A stretch of 55,849 nucleotides of DNA, from assembly GCA_029945445.1 (NCBI GenBank), contig JAQSCO010000014.1, positions 225,755 to 281,603 of the forward strand, given 5' to 3'. A program made the translations under genes and the position numbers. Source of the stretch: Lacunisphaera sp. (lineage in GTDB: Bacteria; Verrucomicrobiota; Verrucomicrobiia; Opitutales; Opitutaceae). Positions 1 to 11,112 of the stretch are shown piece after piece (the first letter of the stretch is position 1; each line of letters begins with the position of its first letter). Below the pieces are notes generated by a model that worked only from the letters and a program-made list of their open reading frames with translations, ran no database searches and was not told the origin of the DNA.

Positions 1-631
1 GCAGGTAGGTGGTGTTGCCGGTGTGCGGCACGTCGTCGTGCGCGTGCGTGAGCGAGCGGACGAGCACGCCGGCGGCGCCGAATTTCGCGGCCTCGGCCGG
101 GCCCTGGGTGCGCTGGTCGCCGGCCTCGCCGTAGGACTGGCCGGGGATGACGTGGACCGGGTTCATCGGCCGGTTGAAGAAGACGATCTTGCCCTTCACG
201 TCGGTGGTCTTGAGTTCGGCGAGCGCCTGCAGTTCGACGACCGGCGCGGTCAGGCCGCCGGCGGGCGTGGGCACCGAGCCGCCGAGGGCGACGGCGGTGA
301 GCGGGGTGCCGCCGGCGAGGCGCACGCTTTCCTTCGCGCCGCGCTCCCAATGCGGCACCATCACGGGCTGGAGCTCGGTGCGGTCGGCGCCCTGCGACTG
401 GAGCAGCGCGTGCGCCCACTGGACGGCGCCCTTGAGGTTCTGCGAACCGCTCAGGCGGCCGGGAAATTTCGTCACGAGCTCGCGGAGCTGCTCATGCGCC
501 GGGCTGGTGGTCAGCTCGACATCGTAGAGCTGGCGGAGCATGGCGGCGTCGGGATTGACGGCGGCCCCGCCATCCTGGGCGGCGAGCGGCGTGGCGACGA
601 GCAGAGCGAGCAGAGTGTGGGTCAGGCGCAT
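1..631 (-). CDS. M28 family peptidase, carboxypeptidase Q-like (3' end outside window)
   Basis: The reading frame starts at ATG 631-629 and runs off the left edge after 210 codons, so only the N-terminal part is visible. Residues 1-19 are a signal peptide (hydrophobic core, then LAAQ), predicting export. The next segment has the arrangement of mammalian and bacterial carboxypeptidase Q: a 'GRLSGSQNL' block near residue 52, 'PHWERG' near 85, a 'KGKIVFFNRPM' block and a 'TQGPAEAAKFGAAGVLVRS' protease-associated stretch, then 'PHTGNT'. The zinc ligands and catalytic residues of M28 lie in the missing part, so activity cannot be judged. Likely role: periplasmic or secreted dipeptide hydrolysis. 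No clear Shine-Dalgarno is seen. The opposite-strand ORF here is a shadow. Confidence 0.85.
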   Translation of the reverse strand, partial: MRLTHTLLALLVATPLAAQDGGAAVNPDAAMLRQLYDVELTTSPAHEQLRELVTKFPGRLSGSQNLKGAVQWAHALLQSQGADRTELQPVMVPHWERGAKESVRLAGGTPLTAVALGGSVPTPAGGLTAPVVELQALAELKTTDVKGKIVFFNRPMNPVHVIPGQSYGEAGDQRTQGPAEAAKFGAAGVLVRSLTHAHDDVPHTGNTTYL

Positions 632-663
632 GCGGAGACAGTTGCCCGGGAGGGAAAACTGGC

Positions 664-701
664 AAGTGGGTAGTGGCACCGGCTGCCAGCCACCGCCACT
701 T
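664..701. repeat. GTAG-headed small palindrome between corA and the peptidase gene
   Basis: GTAG (670-673) is followed directly by TGGCA-CCGGC-TGCCA (674-688), and an outer AAGTGG/CCACTT pair (664-669 and 696-701) encloses it. GTAG next to a hairpin is the typical form of REP elements recognised by RAYT transposases. It lies just past the corA stop and could also act as a transcription end. Only one copy of this stem sequence is visible. Confidence 0.4.
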
Positions 702-1667
702 TCAGAACCACTTCTTTTTCTTCAGGTAGATCGCCATCAGCACGGTGGACACCAGCGTGAACCCGGAGGCGATCAGGTAGCCGTGCGGCGAGCGCAGCTC
801 GGGCATGTGCTCGAAATTCATGCCATACCAGCCGCCGACCATCACGGCGGGCAGGGTGACGGCGGTGAGGGCGGTGAGGAACTTGATGCCCTCGTTGGCC
901 TCGAAGGCGGCCTTGTTGAGGTAGATGTCGAACGCCATCATGAGGCGTTCGTGGAAGCCGTTGGCGGAATCCTCGAGCCGCGCGAGGTTGTCGCGCAGGT
1001 CGCGATAATACGGGAGCAGCGTGGCGCGGATGAACCGGCTGTCGCCGCGCGCGAGGCGGTCGATGACGTCGCGCTGCGGCCGCACGATATGGCGGAGCTT
1101 GGAAAAATCCGAGCGCACGGTGAGCAGTTCGTTGACGAGCTTCTGCTGCGAGGACGTCGCGTTGAGGACGCTTTCCTCGAGCTCTTCCAGTTCCAGGCGG
1201 AGCTCGTCCATCACGGGCTGGTAGTTGTCCACCAGGTGGTCGAGCAGGGTGTGGGCGAGACGGTCGGGGCCGCGGGCCGTGCTCTTGCCGACGCGGTCGA
1301 GCGCGGTCTGCACGGACTTGAGCGGGGTGCGGTGGAAGGTGACGAGGAATTCCTTGCCGAGGAACAGGTCGAGCTCGGTGGTGGCGAACTTGCCGGCCCG
1401 CGAGAAATCCACGGCGTGCGTGACCATGAAGAGATAGTCGTCGTAATCCTCGATCTTCGGCAGCGGGCTGGGCGTGACGCAGTCCTCGATGGCCAGCGGG
1501 TGGAAATGGAAAAGACCCTCGAGGATGTCCTTGATCTCGGCGTCGGTCGGGTTCTCCAGGTCGACCCAGAGGACGAGACCCTTGTCCCCTTGCACGAGGC
1601 GCAGGGCCTCGAGCTCGAGGTCGCGGCCGACGAGTTTGCCTTCGCTGAAGATGAAGGAATGAATCAT
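702..1667 (-). CDS. corA: CorA family magnesium/cobalt transport protein
   Basis: The 321-aa protein has the normal CorA plan: a cytoplasmic N-terminal alpha/beta domain, a long helical region with coiled-coil character (about 130-250), and two C-terminal membrane helices. The first helix ends in the signature YGMN (in 'GGWYGMNFEH'), which forms the pore mouth of the CorA pentamer. The tail is basic (KKKKWF), as expected for a cytoplasmic C-terminus. The start at 1667 (MIHSF) is preferred over an in-frame ATG 14 codons upstream because the family N-terminus begins about here. Expected role: Mg2+ (and Co2+/Ni2+) influx across the inner membrane. It stands alone, with a RAYT element upstream and a peptidase gene downstream on the same strand. 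Confidence 0.93.
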   Translation of the reverse strand: MIHSFIFSEGKLVGRDLELEALRLVQGDKGLVLWVDLENPTDAEIKDILEGLFHFHPLAIEDCVTPSPLPKIEDYDDYLFMVTHAVDFSRAGKFATTELDLFLGKEFLVTFHRTPLKSVQTALDRVGKSTARGPDRLAHTLLDHLVDNYQPVMDELRLELEELEESVLNATSSQQKLVNELLTVRSDFSKLRHIVRPQRDVIDRLARGDSRFIRATLLPYYRDLRDNLARLEDSANGFHERLMMAFDIYLNKAAFEANEGIKFLTALTAVTLPAVMVGGWYGMNFEHMPELRSPHGYLIASGFTLVSTVLMAIYLKKKKWF

Positions 1668-1712
1668 GCGCAGTGGCCATAATGCAGCGTGACGCCGCAG
1701 CGGTGGCAAGCC

Positions 1713-1762
1713 AGTAGGGCCGGTCTGTGACCGGCTGGGACCAGTCGGAGACTGGTCCTACT
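1713..1762. repeat. REP pair, family A, downstream end of RAYT-1
   Basis: Two adjacent palindromes sit between AGTAGG (1713-1718) and CCTACT (1757-1762). The first is GCCGGTC-TGT-GACCGGC (1719-1735); the second is GGACCAGTC-GGA-GACTGGTCC (1738-1758). Both ends carry the GTAG tetranucleotide typical of REP sequences, in inverted orientation. The TAG inside the right-hand end (1760-1758 on the minus strand) is used as the stop codon of the transposase gene. Confidence 0.82.
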
Positions 1763-2348
1763 TGGTCCAGGGATGCTCCGGCCAAGTTTGCACCAAGCCG
1801 CCCTTGACCGGATTGTTCCGGATGTAGGCAACGCACTTCTCCCATTCGGCATCGCTGCGCATCCAACGATCGAACCATTCGCACTGCCAGACGGGGCCAC
1901 GGCCACCGAGGGTGGCCCGGAGGCATTTGGCGGTGCGGCCCTTGAGCCGCTTCATGATGGCCGAAAGGGAATGGGGGCAATCCGGGGCCGGCACGAGCAA
2001 CACATGCCAGTGGTTCGGCATGATCGTGAAATGCGGCACCGCGACGCCCCAATCGCTCAGGGTGGCGAATTCTTCGCGCACGATAGTCGCGGCGGGAGCG
2101 AGGCGGAGCGGACAGGAGCCGTGACCGCGGTCGAGGTATTTTTCCAGAGTGCGGAAGGCTTCCCGTTGCAGCGCGGCAAACCGGCCGGAGCGTGGCGCGA
2201 TCAGGTGCAGGGCTTCCGTCAGTTCTTTCAGCCGCAGGACAGCTTCTTTGGGCAGACTGTCCGCGCAGTGCACGGTCACGAAATAGCGGCCGTCGGCAAC
2301 TTCCCAATGAGGGAGGTGGCGGTGGGTAAAGCGAATTGTCCTGGGCAT
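1758..2348 (-). CDS. REP-associated tyrosine transposase (RAYT-1)
   Basis: The 196-aa protein belongs to the Y1 / HUH single-strand transposases (RAYT, TnpA-REP). The metal-binding HUH motif is 'IMPNHWHVLL' near residue 110, and the probable nucleophile Tyr lies in the C-terminal 'AYIRNNPVKGGL' motif. RAYTs are known to bind and cleave REP palindromes next to a GTAG tetranucleotide. Here the gene is bracketed by GTAG palindromes of matching sequence (1713-1762 and 2353-2446), so gene and cognate sites form a complete module. The gene looks intact. Start ATG 2348 lies 5 bp from the upstream palindrome, leaving no room for its own promoter outside the repeat. Confidence 0.88.
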   Translation of the reverse strand: MPRTIRFTHRHLPHWEVADGRYFVTVHCADSLPKEAVLRLKELTEALHLIAPRSGRFAALQREAFRTLEKYLDRGHGSCPLRLAPAATIVREEFATLSDWGVAVPHFTIMPNHWHVLLVPAPDCPHSLSAIMKRLKGRTAKCLRATLGGRGPVWQCEWFDRWMRSDAEWEKCVAYIRNNPVKGGLVQTWPEHPWTK

Positions 2349-2352
2349 GCCG

Positions 2353-2446
2353 GTAGGGCCGGTCTGTGACCGGCCGGGTTTGGCCCGTTGGACTGGATAA
2401 GAGCGTCAGCGCTGCCGCGGAAGGCCGGTCACAGACCGGCCCTACT
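2353..2446. repeat. Inverted REP pair, family A, upstream of RAYT-1
   Basis: A left copy with GTAG and stem GCCGGTC-TGT-GACCGGC (2353-2375) faces an exact reverse-complement copy (2423-2446) across a 47-bp spacer. The stem matches the copy downstream of RAYT-1 at 1719-1735. The paired, head-to-head layout resembles a BIME. The right copy ends 2 bp before the stop codon of the EIIA gene and may terminate it. Confidence 0.82.
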
Positions 2447-2448
2447 TT

Positions 2449-2928
2449 CTACTTCGCCGGCCCGAGGATCTTGTCCTCGAGTTCCTTCACCGTGGCGATG
2501 AAGGCCTCGGGGGTCGGCGCGGCGAGCAGCGCCTCGCGGTTGGGCGCGTCCTTGATCAGGCGGCAGAGCGAGCCGACGAGCATGAGGTAGTCGCCGGGAT
2601 TGGACTTGGGCGTGCCGAGCACGAACATGAGGCGGACATTCTGGTCGCCGTTTTCAAAATGCACGCCGGTGTCGCTGCGGCCGACGGCGATCACGATCTT
2701 TTTCACATGCTCGGTGCGGGCGTGGGGCAGCGCGACCTCGTTGCCGAGGCAGGTGGTGTCGAGGCGCTCGCGGGCGAGGAGCTCGTTGTAGAATCCCGGG
2801 AAATTAGCGACGTTCGGGTTCGTCTGCAGGAGCCCGGCAACCTCGTTGAGCGCGGCGGTGCGCTTGGTGCTCTGCAGGTGGAGCGAGATGCGCGCGGGCT
2901 CGAGGAGACTGGAGAGGCGGACGGGCAT
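2449..2928 (-). CDS. PTS EIIA domain protein (fructose/nitrogen type, PtsN-like)
   Basis: A single-domain EIIA of about 159 aa, the usual size for this family. The phosphoacceptor is His69 in 'NEVALPHARTEH', the PTS EIIA type 2 signature. There is no attached HPr, EIIB or EIIC domain, so a regulatory PtsN-type role is likelier than sugar uptake. The start at 2928 (MPVRLSSLL) is preferred; an in-frame upstream extension of 14 residues is not family-like. It lies about 80 bp past the gyrA terminator on the same strand, so independent transcription is likely. Substrate specificity cannot be assigned. Confidence 0.85.
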   Translation of the reverse strand: MPVRLSSLLEPARISLHLQSTKRTAALNEVAGLLQTNPNVANFPGFYNELLARERLDTTCLGNEVALPHARTEHVKKIVIAVGRSDTGVHFENGDQNVRLMFVLGTPKSNPGDYLMLVGSLCRLIKDAPNREALLAAPTPEAFIATVKELEDKILGPAK

Positions 2929-2993
2929 GCGATTATCGCTAAAGAGATTCACGCCCCCGGCCCTTGGCAAGGCCGGAGTGGCGGCCCGGGGCG

Positions 2994-3026
2994 GACAAGA
3001 AAGGCGCGCCGGTGAGGGCGCGCCTT
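2994..3026 (-). terminator. Rho-independent-type terminator of gyrA
   Basis: A perfect 10-bp stem, AAGGCGCGCC (3001-3010) with GGCGCGCCTT (3017-3026), loop GGTGAG. Read on the minus strand it is followed by TCTTGT, a short T-rich tail. It lies 23 bp after the gyrA stop. Confidence 0.8.
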
Positions 3027-3048
3027 GCGCAGTGGTTTGCGTGACTGA

Positions 3049-5541
3049 TCAGGCCGAGGCCGGGGGCGGCGTGGTCTCGACCGGCGGGTTGCTGTTTGCG
3101 GCCTCCTCCTCGTCGGATTCGACGACTTTCGCGATGGCGAGCAGCTTGTCGCCCGCCTCGAGGTTGACGAGGCGGACACCCTTGGCGCCGCGGCCGGTCT
3201 CGCGGATCTCCTTCACGCGGGTGCGGATGCTCTGGCCCTTGGCCGTGAGCAGCATCACCTCGTCGTGGTCGCGGACGCTGAGCGCGCCGGCGACGGAGAC
3301 GGAGCCGTCCTCGGGGAGCTCGATGGCGATGACGCCGGTGCCGCCGCGAGAGATAAGGCGGTAGTCGTCGAACGGTGTGCGCTTGCCGATGCCGTCCTCG
3401 CGGGCGACGAGCAGGCGGGCCTCGGGGTCGCTGACCTCGATGGCCTTCACGAAGTCGCCGTCATACTTGAAGCGCATGCCGGTGACGCCGACGGTGTCGC
3501 GGCCCTGGTCGCGCAGGTCGGCCTCGGTGAAGCGGACGGCCTGGCCCTTGGCGGAGACGAGCACGACCTCGTTCTCGCCGTTGGTCATGACGCAGCCGAT
3601 GAGGGTGTCGCCCTCCTCGAGCTTGATGCCGCGGAGGCCGGACTCGCGCGTGGCGTTGGCATAGTCGCCGAGGTTGGTCTTCTTCGTGATGCCGTTCTTG
3701 GTGGCCATCACGATGTGGTTGGCCTCGGAGAAGTCCTTCACGCAGACCATCGCGGCGATCTTCTCGCCGGCGTTGAGGCGGAGGAACGACGAGACGGACT
3801 TGCCCTTGGCGGTGCGGGTGCCCTCGGGGATGTCGTAGATCTTCTTGGCCAGGCACTGGCCGGTGCTGGTGAAATAGAGCACGTAGTCGTGGGTCGAGGC
3901 GGTGAAGAGCGTCTCGACGAAATCCTCCTCGTAGGTCTCGGCGCCGATGACGCCCTTGCCGCCGCGCTTCTGGGCGCGGTAGGCGGCGACGGGCGTGCGC
4001 TTGATGAAGCCGAGGTGGGAGACGGTGATGACGCAGCCCTCGTTGGGGATGACGTCCTCCATGCGCAGCTCGCCCTCGAGGTCGAGGATCTCGGTGCGGC
4101 GGGGGGAGGCGTATTTGTCGCGGAGCTCGACGAGCTCCTTCTTGATCAGGGCGAGGAGCTTCGCCTCGGAGGCGAGGATGCCGCGGAGTTCCTCGACGAG
4201 CCGGAGGAGCTCCATGTATTCGGCCTCGATCTTGCCGCGCTCCAGCCCGGTGAGCTGGTAGAGGCGGAGCTCGAGGATGGCGTTGGTCTGGATCTCGGAG
4301 AGCGGATACTTCGCCATCAGCTTCACCTTGGCCTCGTCGCGGTTGGCCGAGGCGCGGATGATCTTCACGAAGTCGTCGAGGTTATCGAGGGCGATGATGT
4401 AGCCCTCGAGGATGTGGGCGCGGGCCTCGGCCTGCCGGAGGCGGAACTGGGTGCGGCGCGTGACCACGTCGCGGCGGTGGTCGATGTAGCATTCGAGGAG
4501 TTCCTTGATGTTCATCTGCTTCGGCCGCTTCTTGTCGAGGGCCAGCAGGATGACGCCGAAGGAGGACTCGAGCGCGGTCTTCTGGTAGAGCTGGTTGATG
4601 ATGACCTGGGCCTGCTCGCCGCGCTTGAGCTCGATGACGACGCGCGTGTTCTCGTCGGACTCGTCGCGGAGATCGCGGATGCCGTCGATCTCCTTCTCGC
4701 GCACGAGCTCGGCGATGCGCAGCACGAGGGTGGCGCGGTTCACGTTGTAGGGGATCTCGGTGATGACGATCTGCTCGCCGCCGCCCTTGAGCTCCTCGGT
4801 GTGGGCCTTGCCGCGCATGCGGACGATGCCGCGGCCGGTGGTGAGGTAGGACTTGATGCCGGCGCGGCCGTTGATGTAGCCGCCGGTCGGGAAGTCCGGG
4901 CCGGGGATGTAGGTGACGAGCTCGTCGACCGTGATCGACGGGCGGTCGATGATGGCGCAGGCGGCGTCGATGATCTCGGAGAGGTTGTGCGGCGGGATGT
5001 TCGTCGTCATGCCGACGGCGATGCCGGTCGAGCCGTTCATCAGCAGGTTCGGCAGCGCGGCGGGGAGGACGGTCGGCTCGGTGGTCGACTCCTTGTAGTT
5101 GGGGACGAAGTCGACGGTGTCTTCCTCGATGTCCTTCAACAACTCCTCGGCGATGTCGCGCAGGCGGGCCTCGGTGTAGCGGTAGGCGGCCGGCGGGTCG
5201 CCGTCCACGGAGCCGAAGTTGCCCTGCGGGTCGATGAGCTGGTAGCGCATGACCCAGTTCTGCGCGAGGCGCACGAGCGTGTCGTAGACGGACGAGTCGC
5301 CGTGCGGGTGGTAATTCTTGAGCACCTCGCCGACGACGCCGGCGCACTTGTCGAAGGCGCGGTTGTGGACGAGGCCCTCGCGGAGCATCGCGTAGAGGAT
5401 GCGGCGCTGGACCGGCTTCAGGCCGTCGCGCGCGTCAGGCAGGGCGCGTGAGATGATGACCGACATCGAATAATCGATGTAGGCCGTCTGCATGATGTCG
5501 GTGATGTTGGCCGAGGAGAGTTTTTCGTTTGCCGTATACAT
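3049..5541 (-). CDS. gyrA: DNA gyrase subunit A
   Basis: Breakage-reunion subunit of DNA gyrase; with GyrB it introduces negative supercoils using ATP. The 830-aa protein has the N-terminal winged-helix/tower region, catalytic Tyr122 in '[10 protein letters not shown]' (same number as in E. coli), and a C-terminal six-bladed DNA-wrapping domain. The GyrA box is present as 'QKRGGKG', which marks true gyrase rather than topoisomerase IV. The quinolone region reads '[10 protein letters not shown]' with Ser83 and Asp87, the residues of quinolone-sensitive enzymes. The last ~20 residues are acidic and Pro/Ala-rich. It lies 115 bp downstream of gyrB on the same strand, with a large inverted repeat in the gap; cotranscription is likely. 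Confidence 0.98.
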   Translation of the reverse strand: MYTANEKLSSANITDIMQTAYIDYSMSVIISRALPDARDGLKPVQRRILYAMLREGLVHNRAFDKCAGVVGEVLKNYHPHGDSSVYDTLVRLAQNWVMRYQLIDPQGNFGSVDGDPPAAYRYTEARLRDIAEELLKDIEEDTVDFVPNYKESTTEPTVLPAALPNLLMNGSTGIAVGMTTNIPPHNLSEIIDAACAIIDRPSITVDELVTYIPGPDFPTGGYINGRAGIKSYLTTGRGIVRMRGKAHTEELKGGGEQIVITEIPYNVNRATLVLRIAELVREKEIDGIRDLRDESDENTRVVIELKRGEQAQVIINQLYQKTALESSFGVILLALDKKRPKQMNIKELLECYIDHRRDVVTRRTQFRLRQAEARAHILEGYIIALDNLDDFVKIIRASANRDEAKVKLMAKYPLSEIQTNAILELRLYQLTGLERGKIEAEYMELLRLVEELRGILASEAKLLALIKKELVELRDKYASPRRTEILDLEGELRMEDVIPNEGCVITVSHLGFIKRTPVAAYRAQKRGGKGVIGAETYEEDFVETLFTASTHDYVLYFTSTGQCLAKKIYDIPEGTRTAKGKSVSSFLRLNAGEKIAAMVCVKDFSEANHIVMATKNGITKKTNLGDYANATRESGLRGIKLEEGDTLIGCVMTNGENEVVLVSAKGQAVRFTEADLRDQGRDTVGVTGMRFKYDGDFVKAIEVSDPEARLLVAREDGIGKRTPFDDYRLISRGGTGVIAIELPEDGSVSVAGALSVRDHDEVMLLTAKGQSIRTRVKEIRETGRGAKGVRLVNLEAGDKLLAIAKVVESDEEEAANSNPPVETTPPPASA

Positions 5542-5569
5542 TCAGGGGAGCGGGAAAATATTGGATCTT

Positions 5570-5644
5570 ACAGGAGGTAACGGAGGAAACTGAGAGATAA
5601 GACGTGGTGGATAATGTTTCTCCGTTCTCTCAGCGGCCTCCTGT
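5570..5644 (-). other. Long inverted repeat in the gyrB-gyrA spacer
   Basis: ACAGGAGG (5570-5577) pairs with CCTCCTGT (5637-5644), and CTGAGAGA (5590-5597) with TCTCTCAG (5626-5633), nested and roughly symmetric, giving an imperfect stem-loop spanning most of the 115-bp spacer. On the transcribed strand the stem contains AGGAGG-like purine tracts that could be sequestered. No T-tract follows, so an mRNA processing or attenuation element is likelier than a terminator. Confidence 0.55.
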
Positions 5645-5656
5645 GAGGTTCAGGAA

Positions 5657-8459
<2,803 letters not shown>

Positions 8460-9167
8460 ATGCCCGCTCCCCACCTGGACAAGCTGCTCATCCTGCAGGA
8501 TCGCGATAGCAAACGGTTGGGCTTCGAGGCGCAGCTGAAGAGCATCCCCCGCGAGGTGGCCGCCGTGGAAGCGAGGATCGCCGCGGAGAGGTCCGCGATC
8601 GAGACCGCGAAGGCCGAGTGGCACGGGCTCGAGTCCAAGAAGAAGCAGCTCGAACTCGAGATCAAGGCGGCGGAGGAGAAGATCGGGAAATACCGCACCC
8701 AGCAGAGCCAGGTGCGGAAGAACGACGAGTATCAGGCGCTCACCCACGAGATCGACACCACGCAGGCGAGCATCGGCACGCTCGAGGAGCAGGAGATCGC
8801 CGTCATGCTCAGCATTGACGAGGCCAAGCAACGCTTTGCCGCCGCCGAGGCGGAATTGAAGAAGAACATCACCGGTCACGAGGCGCGGATCCGCACGCTG
8901 CGCGAGCACGAGGCGCAGCTGAACAAGGACGTGGCGGCCGCCCAGGCTGACGTGGCGGCGGCCCGGCCCGAAGTGCCGGTGCCCTACGTGAGGATTTACG
9001 ACCGCATCGCGGTCAAGCCGGGCCACCCGGTCTGCGTGACGGTAAACGGCGGGCGCTGCGGCGGTTGCCACCTGAAGGTGCCGACGCACATCGAGGTCAT
9101 GGCCCGGAACGGGTCGGAAATTGCCACTTGCGACCAGTGCGGCCGCATCCTCTACTGGCAGTCCTAG
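8460..9167 (+). CDS. C4-type zinc-ribbon protein with N-terminal coiled coil (DUF164/CdsZ-like)
   Basis: The 235-aa protein has a long charged helical hairpin (about residues 5-165) and a C-terminal zinc ribbon with two CxxC knuckles, 'CGGC' and 'CDQC'. This is the layout of the widespread DUF164 family, which includes chlamydial CT398/CdsZ. The family's general function is not settled; links to secretion and sigma-54 partners are reported for Chlamydia. The start at 8460 (MPAPHLDKL) is chosen because the 15 residues before it lie in a C-run region and are not family-like. Its stop codon at 9165-9167 directly abuts the first base of rnpB, so the two are probably on one transcript or the rnpB promoter lies inside this gene. 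Confidence 0.85.
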   Translation: MPAPHLDKLLILQDRDSKRLGFEAQLKSIPREVAAVEARIAAERSAIETAKAEWHGLESKKKQLELEIKAAEEKIGKYRTQQSQVRKNDEYQALTHEIDTTQASIGTLEEQEIAVMLSIDEAKQRFAAAEAELKKNITGHEARIRTLREHEAQLNKDVAAAQADVAAARPEVPVPYVRIYDRIAVKPGHPVCVTVNGGRCGGCHLKVPTHIEVMARNGSEIATCDQCGRILYWQS

Positions 9168-9574
9168 TTTCGGAGCCAGATCTTCGCTCCGCGTTCTTTG
9201 AACCAGGAGAGGAAAGTCCGGACACCACAGGGCAGGATTCCCACCGAAAGAGGGGGCGCGGCGCTTCAAGGCGTCGTGACGGACAGTGTCACAGAGAATA
9301 GACCGCCCGGCGGGCAACCGCCGGGTAAGGGTGAAAAGGTGGGGTAAGAGCCCACCGCGCCGAAGGCAACGACGGCGGCACGAAAAACCCAATCCGGTGC
9401 AAGACTAAATAGGGGACTCGGCGGCCCGTCGGACAGTCCCGGGTTAGTCGCATTCCGCGGCGTCGGCGCAAGCCGGCAGTCCGGAAAGGCCGCGCCTTCG
9501 GGCGCACCTAGAGAAATGAAGATCCGCCGTCCTTAATCCGGCGGCCGACAGAATCCGGCTTACCGGCTTCGGAA
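9168..9574 (+). ncRNA. rnpB: RNase P RNA (class A)
   Basis: The catalytic RNA of RNase P, which matures tRNA 5' ends. Conserved blocks are present in order: 'GAGGAAAGTCCGGAC' near 9209, 'CACAGAGAATAGACCGCC' near 9290, 'GGTAAGGGTGAAAAGGTG' near 9325, and 'CAGAATCCGGCTTAC' near 9549. The two ends form helix P1: TTTCGGAGCC (9168-9177) pairs fully, with G-T wobbles, with GGCTTCGGAA (9565-9574). Length 407 nt is normal for class A. The 5' end of P1 begins the base after the stop codon of the upstream gene. A GC-rich hairpin follows at 9585. Confidence 0.97.
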
Positions 9575-9584
9575 CTAGCACTAC

Positions 9585-9623
9585 GCGGGGCGCGCTGTTA
9601 ACCACGGCGCGCCCCGCTCCATT
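9585..9623 (+). terminator. Terminator-like hairpin after rnpB
   Basis: A perfect 11-bp stem, GCGGGGCGCGC (9585-9595) with GCGCGCCCCGC (9607-9617), followed by TCCATTT. The T-tract is weak. Located between rnpB (plus) and the end of the pilX-like gene (minus), it may serve both directions. Confidence 0.65.
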
Positions 9624-9644
9624 TAACAGCGCCCGGGGCGCCGG

Positions 9645-11096
9645 TTACCAGGTCAGGTCGGTGCGGTAGAACGCCCGGTCGTCGTTGGACGAGGCAATGT
9701 CGTCCTGGGTCAGTTCCCGCCACGAGGCGACCCGGTAGGGATTGGCGCCGCCGAAGCGGGCGAGGGATTCATCGTAATGGAAGGCCGCATTGCCGGTGAG
9801 CGTGATGTTGTTCGCCACGACGGAGCCCTCCACGTCGCCGTTACCGTTGATGGTGACGTTCGCATTGGGAGCATAGACGATGGCCGAGAGGACGCCATTG
9901 CCGGCGACCTTGATGTCCTGGGTCGTCGTGCTCGTGCCCCAGATCTGGAAATTGCTGGGATTGTTGGCGGTGGCGGCGGTGGTGCCGCCGTTGGTGACGC
10001 CATTGCCCGCGATGCTGATGTCGCCGGCGGTGTAGATCTTGAGGGTGGCACCCGGGGCGAGGACAATGCCGGACTGGCCGGTCAGGCCGATGGCGGAGGA
10101 GCCGGCGGTATTGGTCAGGACCAAGGTGACATTGCCTACAATCGTGAGCACCTTGGTGCTGTTGCCCGAGGCACTGATGCTGGGCAAACTGAAGCTGGTG
10201 GTGGCTCCGACAGTGCCCACAGTCATCGGCAGGTCCCCGTTGCCAATCGCGGCAATCGCGGTGGGAGCCGGAGAGGTGGGCGCGGTCACGGGATCGAAGC
10301 TGGCCGTAAAGTCCGAGGAGACGTGGCTCATGTCCATCGTGCCGTTGGCGGTGCCGAAGGGGCCGATCACGCCGTTAGAACCGACGCTGGGCAGGCCGGC
10401 GCCGGTGGAGGCAAAGCCCCAGATGTCGGCATTGTTTACGCCCACCGCGCCGACGGCCACGGAGATGCTGCCGATGGAGCCGTTGTCGTCTCGCACGCCC
10501 GCGCTGTATTTGATATCGTCCGCCGTGGTGGTGGTGTCCGATTTGGAATCCCAGCTGTCCACGCTGGCGTTGTTGCCATTGAAAGTGAGGGAATTCTTGG
10601 CCACAAGGCCGTTGGCGAACTTGGAAGTCGTGCGCGCCTGGATATAGACCCACTTCTCAATGGTCTTGGTGGTGACGCCGGCCAAGGTGATGACGGCGCG
10701 AGCCACGGCCTTGGGTGGAGCGGTGCCGGCATAATTATAGACATAGACATTCACATAACCGGTGGTGCCCTGGTCGAAGGTTCCGCTGGGCGGAGTCAGC
10801 CGGCGCCGCGCGTTGACATTGCCGCTGCCCGTGAGCGTCCAGCCGCCGGTGGTCACCCAGTCATAACTGCCGTCCACCGCATCCTTGTTCAGGGCATACA
10901 TCGCCTCCTCCAGGCCGTTCTCGGCGAGGTTCATGGCGGCGCTGTTGTAGAGCCCGCGGTTGGAGATCGTCATGCTGCTTCTCCCCAGGTTGAGGTAACT
11001 GACGAGCGAAATGCCGATGACCGCGCACAGGATCATGGCGACAATCAGCAGGGAGCCGCGCTGGCTGCGGCAAGGGGAGGGAAGGGAGGTTTTCAT
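9645..11096 (-). CDS. PilX-like minor pilin / pilus assembly protein
   Basis: A 483-aa protein beginning with a short basic segment, then 'QRGSLLIVAMILCAVIGISL', a class-III-signal-like hydrophobic helix of the PilX N-terminal type, and 'AMNLAENGLEEAMYAL', typical of PilX-like proteins. The rest is a Gly/Ser/Thr/Asn-rich, probably beta-rich region with repeated 'GNGD/GNGV'-type turns (about 380-460), suggesting an extracellular beta-helix-like domain. The start at 11096 is chosen over 11189 because the upstream codons overlap the pilW-like gene. It is third in a minus-strand set after pilV- and pilW-like genes. Proposed role: minor component or priming factor of the type IV pilus or pseudopilus system encoded at 19.9-24.6 kb. 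Confidence 0.7.
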   Translation of the reverse strand: MKTSLPSPCRSQRGSLLIVAMILCAVIGISLVSYLNLGRSSMTISNRGLYNSAAMNLAENGLEEAMYALNKDAVDGSYDWVTTGGWTLTGSGNVNARRRLTPPSGTFDQGTTGYVNVYVYNYAGTAPPKAVARAVITLAGVTTKTIEKWVYIQARTTSKFANGLVAKNSLTFNGNNASVDSWDSKSDTTTTADDIKYSAGVRDDNGSIGSISVAVGAVGVNNADIWGFASTGAGLPSVGSNGVIGPFGTANGTMDMSHVSSDFTASFDPVTAPTSPAPTAIAAIGNGDLPMTVGTVGATTSFSLPSISASGNSTKVLTIVGNVTLVLTNTAGSSAIGLTGQSGIVLAPGATLKIYTAGDISIAGNGVTNGGTTAATANNPSNFQIWGTSTTTQDIKVAGNGVLSAIVYAPNANVTINGNGDVEGSVVANNITLTGNAAFHYDESLARFGGANPYRVASWRELTQDDIASSNDDRAFYRTDLTW

Positions 11097-11112
11097 GGGA
11101 GGAAAGGCCTGG

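Noticed and set aside
23..673. 216-codon plus-strand ORF at the left edge
   Set aside because: Antisense to a frame with signal peptide and carboxypeptidase Q blocks; composition typical of GC-rich shadow frames.
622..2307. 561-codon minus-strand ORF across corA and RAYT-1
   Set aside because: Overlaps two recognisable genes in another frame; Arg/Pro/His-rich, no domain.
3265..5451. 728-codon ORF antisense to gyrA
   Set aside because: Ala/Val/Asp/Gly/Leu-rich mirror of a GC-rich gene; gyrA is certain.
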